From Phycisphaerae bacterium (GTDB lineage Bacteria > Planctomycetota > Phycisphaerae > Phycisphaerales > SM1A02), in assembly GCA_002690755.1 (NCBI GenBank), contig NZFT01000058.1:3006-11829 (forward strand): a stretch of 8,824 nt of DNA, written 5' to 3'. Positions 1-5,913 of this stretch are shown piece by piece. The position numbers and the translations under genes are program-made. The notes beneath the pieces were generated by a model. The model had not been told where the DNA came from, made no database searches, and was given only the letters and a program-made list of their open reading frames with translations. How positions within the stretch are numbered: position 1 is the first letter of the stretch; the number at the start of each line of letters is the position of its first letter.

Positions 1-419
1 CCCTGGGCGGCGTCACCCTCGAACCAGGTCGCGTAGAGCCGGCTCGGATCGATCTCGAAGACTTCGGTGAGCAGCGTCCACGCCCATTCGATCGCCTCGG
101 CCTTGAAATAGTCGCCGAACGACCAGTTGCCGAGCATCTCGAAGAAGGTGTGGTGATAGGTGTCCCGGCCGACGTCCTCCAGATCATTGTGCTTGCCACC
201 GGCGCGGATGCACTTCTGGGTGTCCACGGCCCGGGTGTAGTCACGCGAGCCCTGGCCGAGAAACACGTCCTTGAACTGATTCATCCCCGCGTTGGTGAAA
301 AGCAGCGTCGGGTCCTCGTGCGGGACGACGGGGCTCGAGGCGACCACTTCATGTCCGTGACGACTGTTGAAGTGATCGAGAAAACGGTGGCGGATCTCGG
401 CGGCGGTCGGCGAGGACAT
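1..419 (-). CDS. alaS: Alanyl-tRNA synthetase, N-terminal part (cut by left edge)
   Basis: Cytoplasmic class II aminoacyl-tRNA synthetase that activates alanine with ATP and charges tRNA-Ala. Only the first 139 codons of a protein usually near 870-900 residues are present, so the editing and C-terminal domains lie outside the window. The visible part is the start of the class II catalytic core and has strong AlaRS signatures: NAGMNQFK (about residues 43-50), TQKCIR and AGGKHND (67-79), and [15 protein letters not shown] (92-106), followed by EAIEWAW. The ATG at 419-417 gives the expected AlaRS N-terminus ([17 protein letters not shown]). It is preceded by a modest GGAAG ribosome-binding sequence about 8 bases upstream. 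The gene is divergent from tpiA. Identification is near certain; the start is likely. Confidence 0.97.
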   Translation of the reverse strand, partial: MSSPTAAEIRHRFLDHFNSRHGHEVVASSPVVPHEDPTLLFTNAGMNQFKDVFLGQGSRDYTRAVDTQKCIRAGGKHNDLEDVGRDTYHHTFFEMLGNWSFGDYFKAEAIEWAWTLLTEVFEIDPSRLYATWFEGDAAQ

Positions 420-459
420 GTGGTCTTCCGGGAGCGGTGGGGATGAACGGAGGAGGCAC

Positions 460-488
460 AGTATGCCTTGTCGGTGCGCGGACTTCAC
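460..488 (-). promoter_or_regulatory. Candidate sigma-70-type promoter for alaS
   Basis: On the minus strand, GTGAAG (plus positions 483-488, 3 of 6 matches to TTGACA) and CATACT (460-465, 4 of 6 matches to TATAAT) are separated by exactly 17 bases. Initiation would fall near 453 and leave a leader of about 34 bases before the alaS ATG. The position in the alaS/tpiA divergent gap fits, but the -35 match is weak and no transcription data are available. Confidence 0.3.
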
Positions 489-516
489 GCGTCGCCGGGT
501 CCGGGGGATCCGGACC

Positions 517-525
517 TGCTACCTT
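517..525 (+). promoter_or_regulatory. Candidate extended -10 promoter for tpiA
   Basis: TGC followed by TACCTT (520-525) resembles an extended -10 element (TGN plus a TATAAT-like hexamer, 3 of 6 matches). No good -35 is seen 16-18 bases upstream. A start near 532 would give a leader of about 60 bases before tpiA. A plus-strand promoter is expected here because the gene to the left points away. The exact site is a guess. Confidence 0.2.
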
Positions 526-584
526 TCGGTCGCTCGGATCGCCTGACGTGCGGACGTCGTGATTCGAAGGGTCCGGACCAATCA

Positions 585-590
585 GAGGAA
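585..590 (+). promoter_or_regulatory. Ribosome-binding site deciding the tpiA start
   Basis: GAGGAA lies five bases before the ATG at 596 but only two before the ATG at 593. This spacing favours the second Met as the initiator. Confidence 0.55.
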
Positions 591-595
591 GCATG

Positions 596-1366
596 ATGTC
601 GAATCGACGCCCCTATGTCGGTGGGAACTGGAAGATGCACGGTGAGCTCGCCGGTGCGGTCGAGGTGACTGACAACGTGGCGGCCGCGATCGGTGAGGCC
701 GCGGAAGCGGTCGAGGTGACGCTGTTTCCCCCGTTTCCGTACCTGCAGGCGGTGGGAGATGCGCTGCGACAGTGTGGAATCGGGCTCGGTGGACAGGACT
801 GTTCGCCGCACCTGGAAGGGGCCCACACCGGCCAGACCAGTCCCGCGATGATCGCCGATCTGGGTGGCTCCGCCGCCCTCATCGGGCATTCCGAGCGTCG
901 AAATGAGCTTGGAGAGCCGGATGCGTTGATTGCCGCCAAGACTCGGGCCGCCCTCGCAGCATCGCTTCAGCCCGTGGTCTGCGTTGGGGAGACGATGGGC
1001 GAACGTGAGGCCGGAATAGCCCTTCAAGTGGTCGAGAGGCAGGTTCGGGCGGCCCTGGAGGGGCTTTCCGGGGCTCAGGTGGGAACCTCGGTCCTCGCCT
1101 ACGAGCCGGTCTGGGCCATCGGGACCGGAATCACGGCAACCCCCGACGACGCCCAGTCCGCCCATTCGATGATCCGATCCCTGCTCGGGGAACTGTATGA
1201 TGATGAACTCGCCGATTCGGTTCGAATCATCTACGGCGGATCGGTGAAGGCCGCGAACGCCGCGGAACTCTTCTCGGCCCCCGACGTGGATGGGGGCCTG
1301 ATCGGTGGAGCGAGCCTGAAGGTGGACGAGTTCGCCTCGATCTGCCGGGCCGCCGTCTCGGCCTGA
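596..1366 (+). CDS. tpiA: Triosephosphate isomerase
   Basis: Cytoplasmic TIM-barrel enzyme that interconverts dihydroxyacetone phosphate and glyceraldehyde 3-phosphate in glycolysis and gluconeogenesis. At 256 residues it has the normal family length and is complete. The catalytic set is visible: Lys13 in GGNWKMH, His98 in IGHSERR (electrophile), and Glu170 in AYEPVWAIGTG (general base, with flexible loop 6 just after it). The phosphate-binding YGGSV (about 213-217) and the late GGLIGGASL motif are also present. Two ATG codons lie in tandem at 593 and 596. The GAGGAA at 585-590 ends two bases from the first and five from the second, so 596 is the better start; using 593 adds one Met. The gene leads a same-strand run with secG and yicC, and a 72-base gap precedes secG. 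Confidence 0.98.
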   Translation: MSNRRPYVGGNWKMHGELAGAVEVTDNVAAAIGEAAEAVEVTLFPPFPYLQAVGDALRQCGIGLGGQDCSPHLEGAHTGQTSPAMIADLGGSAALIGHSERRNELGEPDALIAAKTRAALAASLQPVVCVGETMGEREAGIALQVVERQVRAALEGLSGAQVGTSVLAYEPVWAIGTGITATPDDAQSAHSMIRSLLGELYDDELADSVRIIYGGSVKAANAAELFSAPDVDGGLIGGASLKVDEFASICRAAVSA

Positions 1367-1438
1367 GTCGCAACGCCGCGGCTCGATTCGCACCTCGACG
1401 CCACGTCTTCGCGTGACGTCCCGTTCTGGAACCTGACC

Positions 1439-1885
1439 GTGTCCACCTGGATCGTCGTCCTCACCATGCTCTTCATCGTCGTCTCGGCGGCGTTGGTTCT
1501 CATCATCCTGGTCCAGCGTCCGCAGGGCGGCGGGCTTGCCGGCGCCTTCGGCGGCGCGGGTGGAAGTGGCGCCGACACGGCGTTCGGCGGTCGAACCGGT
1601 GACGCGCTCACCGTGGCGACCGTCGCCGGTTTCGTCATCTACATCCTGCTCGCGGTCGCCTTGAACATCATGGACAACCCGGCATCGGCCACGGCCTCGG
1701 AACCGACGCTCCCGGCGTCCGCGGAGACCGCGGCACCCGCGCCCACGACCGTGCCCGGCACGCCCGTTCCGGCGGCTTCCGTCCCCGCGACGATCCCCGC
1801 CGCGCCCGTCCCGGCCGCACCCGTCACCACTTCCACCCCCGATCCGACCTCGGCCGCGTCGACCGAAGCTCCCGCCGGGGGCTGA
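1439..1885 (+). CDS. secG: SecG translocon subunit with Ala/Pro/Thr-rich C-terminal tail
   Basis: Small inner-membrane subunit of the SecYEG channel that assists SecA-driven export. The 148-residue protein has the SecG plan: a hydrophobic helix at about 4-25, a loop with the family signature LVQRPQGGGLAGAFGG (25-39) and a following AFGGRTGD, then a second helix at about 57-78. Residues 79-148 are an extra low-complexity tail of Ala, Pro, Thr, Ser and Val with a few acidic residues. There is no Lys or Arg after residue 52. Typical SecG proteins of about 75-110 residues have shorter tails. The start is a GTG at 1439, just before the first helix, with a weak GGAA seven bases upstream. The gene lies between tpiA and yicC, an order I recall from Planctomycetota. 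Identification rests on the loop motif and topology. Confidence 0.9.
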   Translation: MSTWIVVLTMLFIVVSAALVLIILVQRPQGGGLAGAFGGAGGSGADTAFGGRTGDALTVATVAGFVIYILLAVALNIMDNPASATASEPTLPASAETAAPAPTTVPGTPVPAASVPATIPAAPVPAAPVTTSTPDPTSAASTEAPAGG

Positions 1886-1926
1886 GTCCGCACCGCGAAC
1901 CGGGACGAACCCACGAGAGCCGCGAC

Positions 1927-2817
1927 ATGATTCGATCGATGACCGGTTTCGGGGCTTCCCACCGAGAGATCGACGGTTCGAGATTTTCCGTCGAGATCCG
2001 TTCCGTCAACAACAAGTTCCTCAAGACCACGGTCCGCCTTCCGGACGAGCTCTCCGCGCTGGAGACCGAACTCGAGACGAAGATCGGTCGTCGGCTCAAC
2101 CGGGGCAGCGTGATCGTCACGATCCGCTGGGTCGAAGGCGGGGCGGCGATCGCGGCGCGAATCGACACCGCGGCGGCGCGGGCGTCGATCGAACAACTGA
2201 TGAACGGCATGCCGGAATCCATCCGGGATCGCTGCACGATCGATCTGGCGACGATGCTCACGGTCCCCGGGATCGTCGGAGGCGACGATTCGGAAGCGGC
2301 GGTCGGCGTCGCGCGACCGGTGCTGCTCGAACTGCTCGATGAAGCCTGCGACCGTCTGATCGAGATGCGGGAGCGTGAAGGCGCTGGATTGCTGGAGGAA
2401 CTCGATTCCTTCGGCACGCGGATGCGGGAACGTCTCGAAACGGTTTCGGACCGCGCTCCTCGGGTCGTCGAACTCTACCGGGACCGCCTGCATCAGCGGG
2501 TCGAATCGCTGTTGACGGAGGTCGGCGCGAGTCTCGACCAGAGCGACCTCGTGCGTGAAGTCGCCATCTTCGCGGAGCGAAGCGACATCGCCGAAGAGAT
2601 CACGCGGCTCGACGGGCACCTCGGACAGTTCTTCGATCTCATCGGTGGCGAGGACGGCGAGCCGGTCGGCCGCACCCTGGACTTCCTCACCCAGGAGATG
2701 CTCCGGGAGGCGAACACCATCGCCAGCAAGTCCGCGGATTCGGAGATCACGCGATCCGTCGTGGAGGTCAAGGGCCTCATCGACCGGATCAAGGAACAGG
2801 CGGCGAACGTCGAGTGA
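1927..2817 (+). CDS. yicC: YicC/YloC family endoribonuclease
   Basis: Member of the YicC/YloC family. In Escherichia coli YicC has been reported as an endoribonuclease that takes part in small-RNA turnover; the role in this organism is inferred. The 296-residue protein is full length. It begins with the hallmark SMTGFG (4-9), followed by SVNNKFLK (26-33) in the N-terminal domain. A charged helical middle region leads to the C-terminal DUF1732 region, with DLVREVAIFAERSDIAEEITRLD (207-229, read as two adjoining motifs), GRTLDFLTQEMLREANT (248-264) and ASKSADSEIT (266-275). The protein ends ...QAANVE, as many family members do. The start at 1927 places the hallmark motif at the N-terminus; only a weak purine-rich GAGAG precedes it. 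Its stop overlaps the start of the next gene by four bases, so the two are probably translated from one message. Confidence 0.96.
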   Translation: MIRSMTGFGASHREIDGSRFSVEIRSVNNKFLKTTVRLPDELSALETELETKIGRRLNRGSVIVTIRWVEGGAAIAARIDTAAARASIEQLMNGMPESIRDRCTIDLATMLTVPGIVGGDDSEAAVGVARPVLLELLDEACDRLIEMREREGAGLLEELDSFGTRMRERLETVSDRAPRVVELYRDRLHQRVESLLTEVGASLDQSDLVREVAIFAERSDIAEEITRLDGHLGQFFDLIGGEDGEPVGRTLDFLTQEMLREANTIASKSADSEITRSVVEVKGLIDRIKEQAANVE

Positions 2818-3962
2818 GTGCGTCGCCCCGCTTCAGCGACGGGGATGGCGGCGAGACGCTCGCCGACGGAACGGCGATCGGACTTCCCGGATCCCATGGC
2901 GAACGAACGCGCTTCGAACCCGGCGAACTGCGCCGCGTGCTCGATGCGTTTCCCCTCGAGGGCATCCGGGAGATTCGCGAGTTTCCGGCGGGTTCGCGGC
3001 AGGCCCCGAAGGTCCGCATCGTCGCCGATGCAGGCGAGTTCCTCCTGAAGCGGAGGACGGTCCGTCCGGATCTCGTCGAGTGGGCCACCTTCAATCATCG
3101 ACTCCAGCTCCATCTCGAACGACGCGGGGTTCCGGTGGCGGCACTGGTGGGCACGCGGGCGGGGAACGGTTCGATCCTGCTCGAGGACGGGCAGGTCTAC
3201 GAGATGTTCCACTGGGTCCACGGCCGCCGGATGGTGAAGGTGGAGTCCGAGGCGCTCAACGCGGGGCGGATACTCGGGCGACTGCATCTGGAGGCGCGCG
3301 ACCTCGAGTGGTCCGACCCGCCGCCGATGCCCGGATTCCATGCGGCCGATCAGGTGGTGACCGCGTTCGATCGAGTGGAGGACGCGGTGATCGCCGCGGA
3401 CGCGGACGTGGATCGTGGTGAACTGCGGGCGGTCGTCGATCGCCTCGCCGAGCTGCGACTTCCGGCGATGGAGCAGGTGGAGGCGGGTGGTTGGTCGCGT
3501 CTTCCGCGGCAACCGATACACGGTGACTGGCACCCTGGGAACGTGCTCTTCACGCCGGAGAAGCCGACCCGGACCAGACCGGGAACCGTCCGGGCCATCG
3601 TCGACTTCGACGCTTCGCGGGTCGAACCAAGATTGGTTGATCTTGCGAACGGGCTGCTGCATTTCGCGATGCGAAGTGACCGAAACACCTCGCCCGCGAA
3701 CTGGCCCGCATCGCTGTCACCTCGCCGGATGATGGCGTTCACCCGCGGGTGGCGTGCGGTCGTCGGCGAGGTGATCGAGGAGGAGGCGTTGATTCTTCCG
3801 CCGCTGATGCTGGAATGCCTGATCGCCGAAAGCATCGTTCCGGTGGCGAAGACCGGGCGCTTCGCGGTCGTTCCGGGACTCCCGTTCCTCGCCATGGTGG
3901 CCCGCAAGGCCACGTGGATCGATGAGGCGGCGGCCCCGATCCGCGAACTCCTCGTCCGCTGA
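2814..3962 (+). CDS. APH/homoserine-kinase-fold phosphotransferase, substrate unknown
   Basis: Cytoplasmic kinase-like phosphotransferase (APH superfamily, near homoserine kinase type II and SrkA/RdoA-like enzymes) of 382 residues. The catalytic loop is HGDWHPGN (236-243), with Asp238 as probable catalytic base and Asn243 as a metal ligand. The metal-binding IVDFDASR has Asp264 at the DFG position, followed by VEPRLVDLANGL. FLLKR (77-81) probably supplies the ATP-binding Lys80 of the N-lobe, and YEMFHWVHGR (129-138) resembles the hinge. The first 30 residues look unstructured. The start is the GTG at 2814, forming a GTGA overlap with the yicC stop; frame and coupling support it. The substrate cannot be told from sequence: homoserine, a sugar, an amino alcohol or a protein are all possible. 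In related genomes I expect gmk after yicC, but this is not a guanylate kinase. Confidence 0.88.
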   Translation: MSASPRFSDGDGGETLADGTAIGLPGSHGERTRFEPGELRRVLDAFPLEGIREIREFPAGSRQAPKVRIVADAGEFLLKRRTVRPDLVEWATFNHRLQLHLERRGVPVAALVGTRAGNGSILLEDGQVYEMFHWVHGRRMVKVESEALNAGRILGRLHLEARDLEWSDPPPMPGFHAADQVVTAFDRVEDAVIAADADVDRGELRAVVDRLAELRLPAMEQVEAGGWSRLPRQPIHGDWHPGNVLFTPEKPTRTRPGTVRAIVDFDASRVEPRLVDLANGLLHFAMRSDRNTSPANWPASLSPRRMMAFTRGWRAVVGEVIEEEALILPPLMLECLIAESIVPVAKTGRFAVVPGLPFLAMVARKATWIDEAAAPIRELLVR

Positions 3963-3977
3963 AGCGGTTTTCAGCGG
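3956..3977 (+). terminator. Perfect 8-bp hairpin across the phosphotransferase stop codon
   Basis: CCGCTGAA (3956-3963) pairs with TTCAGCGG (3970-3977) around a six-base loop, GCGGTT. The TGA stop (3960-3962) lies inside the left arm. No T-run follows, so this is not a classical intrinsic terminator. It could still mark the 3' end of the tpiA-secG-yicC-kinase run or protect the message. Confidence 0.4.
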
Positions 3978-4026
3978 TCGAACCGGCCCCGCTTCGGACC
4001 GATTCGCTCGAACCGACGGTGGGGGC

Positions 4027-4032
4027 TATCGT
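4027..4032 (+). promoter_or_regulatory. Candidate -10 element giving a leaderless transcript
   Basis: TATCGT (4 of 6 matches to TATAAT) lies seven bases before the ATG at 4040, and TTCGCT (4003-4008) lies 18 bases further upstream as a poor -35. This TANNNT-N7-ATG geometry is the one seen at leaderless genes in several bacteria, where transcription starts at the A of the ATG. The alternative is a GTG start at 4031 served by the G-rich 4018-4025. Confidence 0.3.
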
Positions 4033-4039
4033 GTTCTTC

Positions 4040-4993
4040 ATGGTTCCGACCCTCCGAATTTCCGCGTTGTCGTTCGTCTTGGTGCTGATCGCGGGGCCGA
4101 TCACGACGACCCTCCCGACGGCCACGGCCCAGGACGCCAAGGCGAAGCCGCCGGCCCCGCGGGTACCCGTCGAACTGCCGCGGGCGGGAGTGCTGAAGCA
4201 GGAGAGATCCGTTCGCGGTCCGCTTCTGGACGGCGGGGAAGCGATCCGGCTGGCACTCGGGGCGGATCCCGACGCCCTTCGCAACTTCGCGGTTCCGACC
4301 TGGGTCCGCGCCGTGGTCGCCCGATTGGGAGACGACGATTTCGCGCAACGGGAATACGCGTCCGCCGAGCTGCGCGAGATGTCGATCACGAACGACGTGC
4401 TGATGGCGGTGCTCGAACAGGGCGGTCTCGAAGAAGAGCAACGCAACCGGCTTCTCCGAGTGCTTCGCTGGCGGGTTCTCTATCGGCCGCGGGGCGCGGT
4501 GGGCATCCGCATGGAGCCCTCGGGCACCGCGATCTCGGTCCGGGGCGTCCTGGTCACCGAAGTCATCTCGGGCCTTCCGGCCGAGCGGGTGCTTCGGGTC
4601 GGTGACGTGATTCTGGAGATCGACGGGCAGCGGATCACCACCAGCGCGGACCTCATCGGTCGGGTCCAGCGGCTGCAGCCCGGCGACCCGATTCGCATGG
4701 CCGTGATCCGGCCGGTGCCGGCGGACACCCCCGACGGGCCGGGAATCCTTCGGTTCGAGGGGGATCGCGTCTTCGAGGAGGTCGACGTCGAGTTTCCACT
4801 CGGGTCCTACGACAAACTGGGGAACGATCCATCGGCATCCGCGGCCGGGAATCCCGAGACGATGCGACGTCGTGGTCGGGTCGAGGCGATCTGGGCCCGC
4901 TGGGGCTCGAGTCCTCGCTCGGTGGGCATTCCGAAACCGCTCGACGCGGACCTCGGCGTCGGCCCGCCGGAGCGGCCGTCTTCGGCGCCATGA
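4040..4993 (+). CDS. Secreted HEAT-like/PDZ domain protein
   Basis: Exported protein of 317 residues with no protease or other catalytic domain in view, probably an envelope adaptor or scaffold. It begins with a signal peptide: a hydrophobic core at about 7-20 and a likely cleavage site after ATA (about residue 30, before QDA). A Pro-rich linker follows. The segment at about 88-146 (WVRAVVARLGDDDFAQREYASAELREM, read as one helical pair, then EEEQRNRLLRVLRWR) resembles the single HEAT-like unit common in planctomycete exported proteins. A PDZ domain spans about 153-225: GAVGIRM, ...GLPAERVLRVGDVILEIDGQ, then a TSADLIGRVQ helix and RMAVIR. The C-terminal 65 residues have no recognised domain. 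ATG 4040 is chosen because the signal peptide begins there and a -10-like element lies seven bases upstream. GTG codons at 4031 and 4019 are alternatives, and GGTGGGGG (4018-4025) would suit 4031. The substrate or partner is unknown. Confidence 0.8.
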   Translation: MVPTLRISALSFVLVLIAGPITTTLPTATAQDAKAKPPAPRVPVELPRAGVLKQERSVRGPLLDGGEAIRLALGADPDALRNFAVPTWVRAVVARLGDDDFAQREYASAELREMSITNDVLMAVLEQGGLEEEQRNRLLRVLRWRVLYRPRGAVGIRMEPSGTAISVRGVLVTEVISGLPAERVLRVGDVILEIDGQRITTSADLIGRVQRLQPGDPIRMAVIRPVPADTPDGPGILRFEGDRVFEEVDVEFPLGSYDKLGNDPSASAAGNPETMRRRGRVEAIWARWGSSPRSVGIPKPLDADLGVGPPERPSSAP

Positions 4994-5027
4994 TCAAGCA
5001 TGATCAAGCATGATCAAGCATGATCAA
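4990..5027. repeat. 10-bp tandem repeat ATGATCAAGC, 3.8 copies
   Basis: Exact units start at 4990, 5000 and 5010, and a partial ATGATCAA ends at 5027. Each unit holds the palindrome TGATCA, so four identical GATC-containing palindromes recur every 10 bp, on about the same face of the helix. The TGA stop of the PDZ gene is the first TGA of the array. The array lies in the short gap between converging genes and is downstream of both, so changes in copy number would not shift either reading frame. Confidence 0.95.
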
Positions 5028-5056
5028 AACTGAAGGGCGTCGAAGGGCACGAACCG

Positions 5057-5074
5057 GCTGATGGCGGATTCAGC
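5057..5074 (-). terminator. Short hairpin across the adk stop codon
   Basis: On the minus strand GCTGA (plus positions 5070-5074), which contains the TGA stop, pairs with TCAGC (5057-5061) around an eight-base loop. The stem is only 5 bp and no T-run follows, so terminator function is doubtful. It is listed because it lies at the 3' end of adk and resembles the dyad at the phosphotransferase stop. Confidence 0.2.
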
Positions 5075-5696
5075 TCTTGGCGCCGAGCGGATTGTGAAAA
5101 TGCTTGTTCTGCACCGGGATGACGGCTTCGAGGACGTGCTCGAGGACCTCGCCCGGTGAGCCGATCGCGGAGACCTCGGCGACGATCGCATCCGAATAGT
5201 GCGCGAGGACGGGACTCGTCTCCCGGTCGTAGACGTCGAACCGCCGACGGATGACGCGTTCATCCGCGTCGTCGAGTCGGTTCTCCTTGATCGCTCGCTT
5301 CTTCATCCGTTCGACCATCGCGTCGAGATCGGGACAGACGAGATGGATGATCTGGAGCACGTCGATGTACGGCTCGAGGGCCCTGGCCTGGCCGAGACTT
5401 CGCGGGATCCCATCGAGGACGAGGAGATCCACTCGGGGCTTGTAGAGGCTGAGCACCGTCTGGGCGTGCATGTTCTGCCACCACATCTCGACGGTGAGTT
5501 CATCCGGAACGAGTTCACCCCTCGAGGAATACTCAAGGAACTGGCGACCGAGATCGCTGGTGGTGTCGAGGGATCGGAAGACGTCGCCGCAGGCGAGATG
5601 GAAGAACCCCGGAATCTGTCCCAGGATCTTTCCCTGCGTGCCTTTTCCAGCGCCAGGAGCGCCGAAGAGAAGAACGGTCTTGAATCGATCGGGCAT
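5070..5696 (-). CDS. adk: Adenylate kinase, short-LID form
   Basis: Cytoplasmic nucleoside monophosphate kinase of 208 residues that transfers phosphate from ATP to AMP, giving two ADP. The P-loop GAPGAGKGTQ is at 12-21. GDVFR (37-41) corresponds to the AMP-binding GDMLR, and DGIPRS (95-100) to the usual DGFPR. The LID region is short: RMKKRAIKENRLDD (130-143) replaces the roughly 35-residue LID of E. coli Adk and resembles vertebrate AK1 and UMP/CMP kinases. Arg140, Asp142, Asp143 and Arg150 match the conserved RxDD...R set. No Zn-binding cysteines are present. The start at 5696 puts the P-loop at the usual distance and has GGGAGG ten bases upstream; the frame stays open upstream as non-coding sequence. 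AMP is the likeliest acceptor, but UMP/CMP kinase activity cannot be excluded. The gene converges on the PDZ gene and diverges from recJ. Confidence 0.9.
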   Translation of the reverse strand: MPDRFKTVLLFGAPGAGKGTQGKILGQIPGFFHLACGDVFRSLDTTSDLGRQFLEYSSRGELVPDELTVEMWWQNMHAQTVLSLYKPRVDLLVLDGIPRSLGQARALEPYIDVLQIIHLVCPDLDAMVERMKKRAIKENRLDDADERVIRRRFDVYDRETSPVLAHYSDAIVAEVSAIGSPGEVLEHVLEAVIPVQNKHFHNPLGAKS

Positions 5697-5706
5697 GATT
5701 CGCGGG

Positions 5707-5712
5707 CCTCCC
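5707..5712 (-). promoter_or_regulatory. Ribosome-binding site of adk
   Basis: On the minus strand this reads GGGAGG, ten bases before the ATG at 5696. It decides the start in a frame that stays open for more than 100 further codons upstream. Confidence 0.6.
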
Positions 5713-5737
5713 GAGGCTGCGTGGAGTCGACTTCGGG

Positions 5738-5743
5738 AGTATC
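5738..5743 (-). promoter_or_regulatory. Candidate -10 element for adk
   Basis: GATACT on the minus strand matches TATAAT at 4 of 6 positions and would give a leader of about 35 bases. No convincing -35 is seen at 16-18 bases. The location in the 217-bp adk/recJ divergent gap is appropriate. Confidence 0.25.
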
Positions 5744-5835
5744 GGACAAATCTCGTCCCGAGGAAAGTCGAATCGGCCGGATCCTCGCCTCCGGATCTTC
5801 GATCTCGACACTTCTTCCACGAGAAGCGGTCCGAC

Positions 5836-5864
5836 TTGGCGTTCGAACCCGTTCCCCTTAGGGT
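5836..5864 (+). promoter_or_regulatory. Candidate sigma-70-type promoter for recJ
   Basis: TTGGCG (5836-5841, 4 of 6 matches to TTGACA) and TAGGGT (5859-5864, 3 of 6 matches to TATAAT) are separated by exactly 17 bases. Transcription would start near 5871, about 43 bases before the recJ ATG. This is the best-formed plus-strand promoter candidate in the adk/recJ gap. Confidence 0.35.
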
Positions 5865-5913
5865 CGTCGGGTCGTCGATCTCGTCGTCGAATCCCTCCCT
5901 CCGGAGCCGTGGC

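Noticed and set aside
485..1393. Long minus-strand open frame opposite tpiA (302 codons)
   Set aside because: It is antisense to an unambiguous tpiA, is rich in Arg, Gly and Ser, and shows no domain pattern. Long antisense frames are expected in GC-rich coding DNA.
1639..2619. Minus-strand open frame opposite secG and yicC (326 codons)
   Set aside because: It covers parts of two real genes in antisense and mirrors the secG tail as a Val/Gly/Ala run. It has no recognisable motif or ribosome-binding site.
2493..3662. Minus-strand open frame opposite yicC and the phosphotransferase (389 codons)
   Set aside because: It is the shadow of two genes with clear family motifs on the plus strand, and its composition is that of an antisense translation.
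3978..4015. Direct repeat TCGAACCG at 3978-3985 and 4008-4015 as a possible operator
   Set aside because: The 30-bp spacing is suggestive, but TCGA-rich octamers are frequent across this window, so two copies are not significant.
4990..5027. CRISPR array
   Set aside because: The units are 10 bp and contiguous with no spacers, so this is a simple tandem repeat.
5470..5913. 148-codon N-terminal extension of recJ
   Set aside because: It is antisense to the adk coding region and its promoter area. RecJ features begin only after ATG 5914, which has its own ribosome-binding site.
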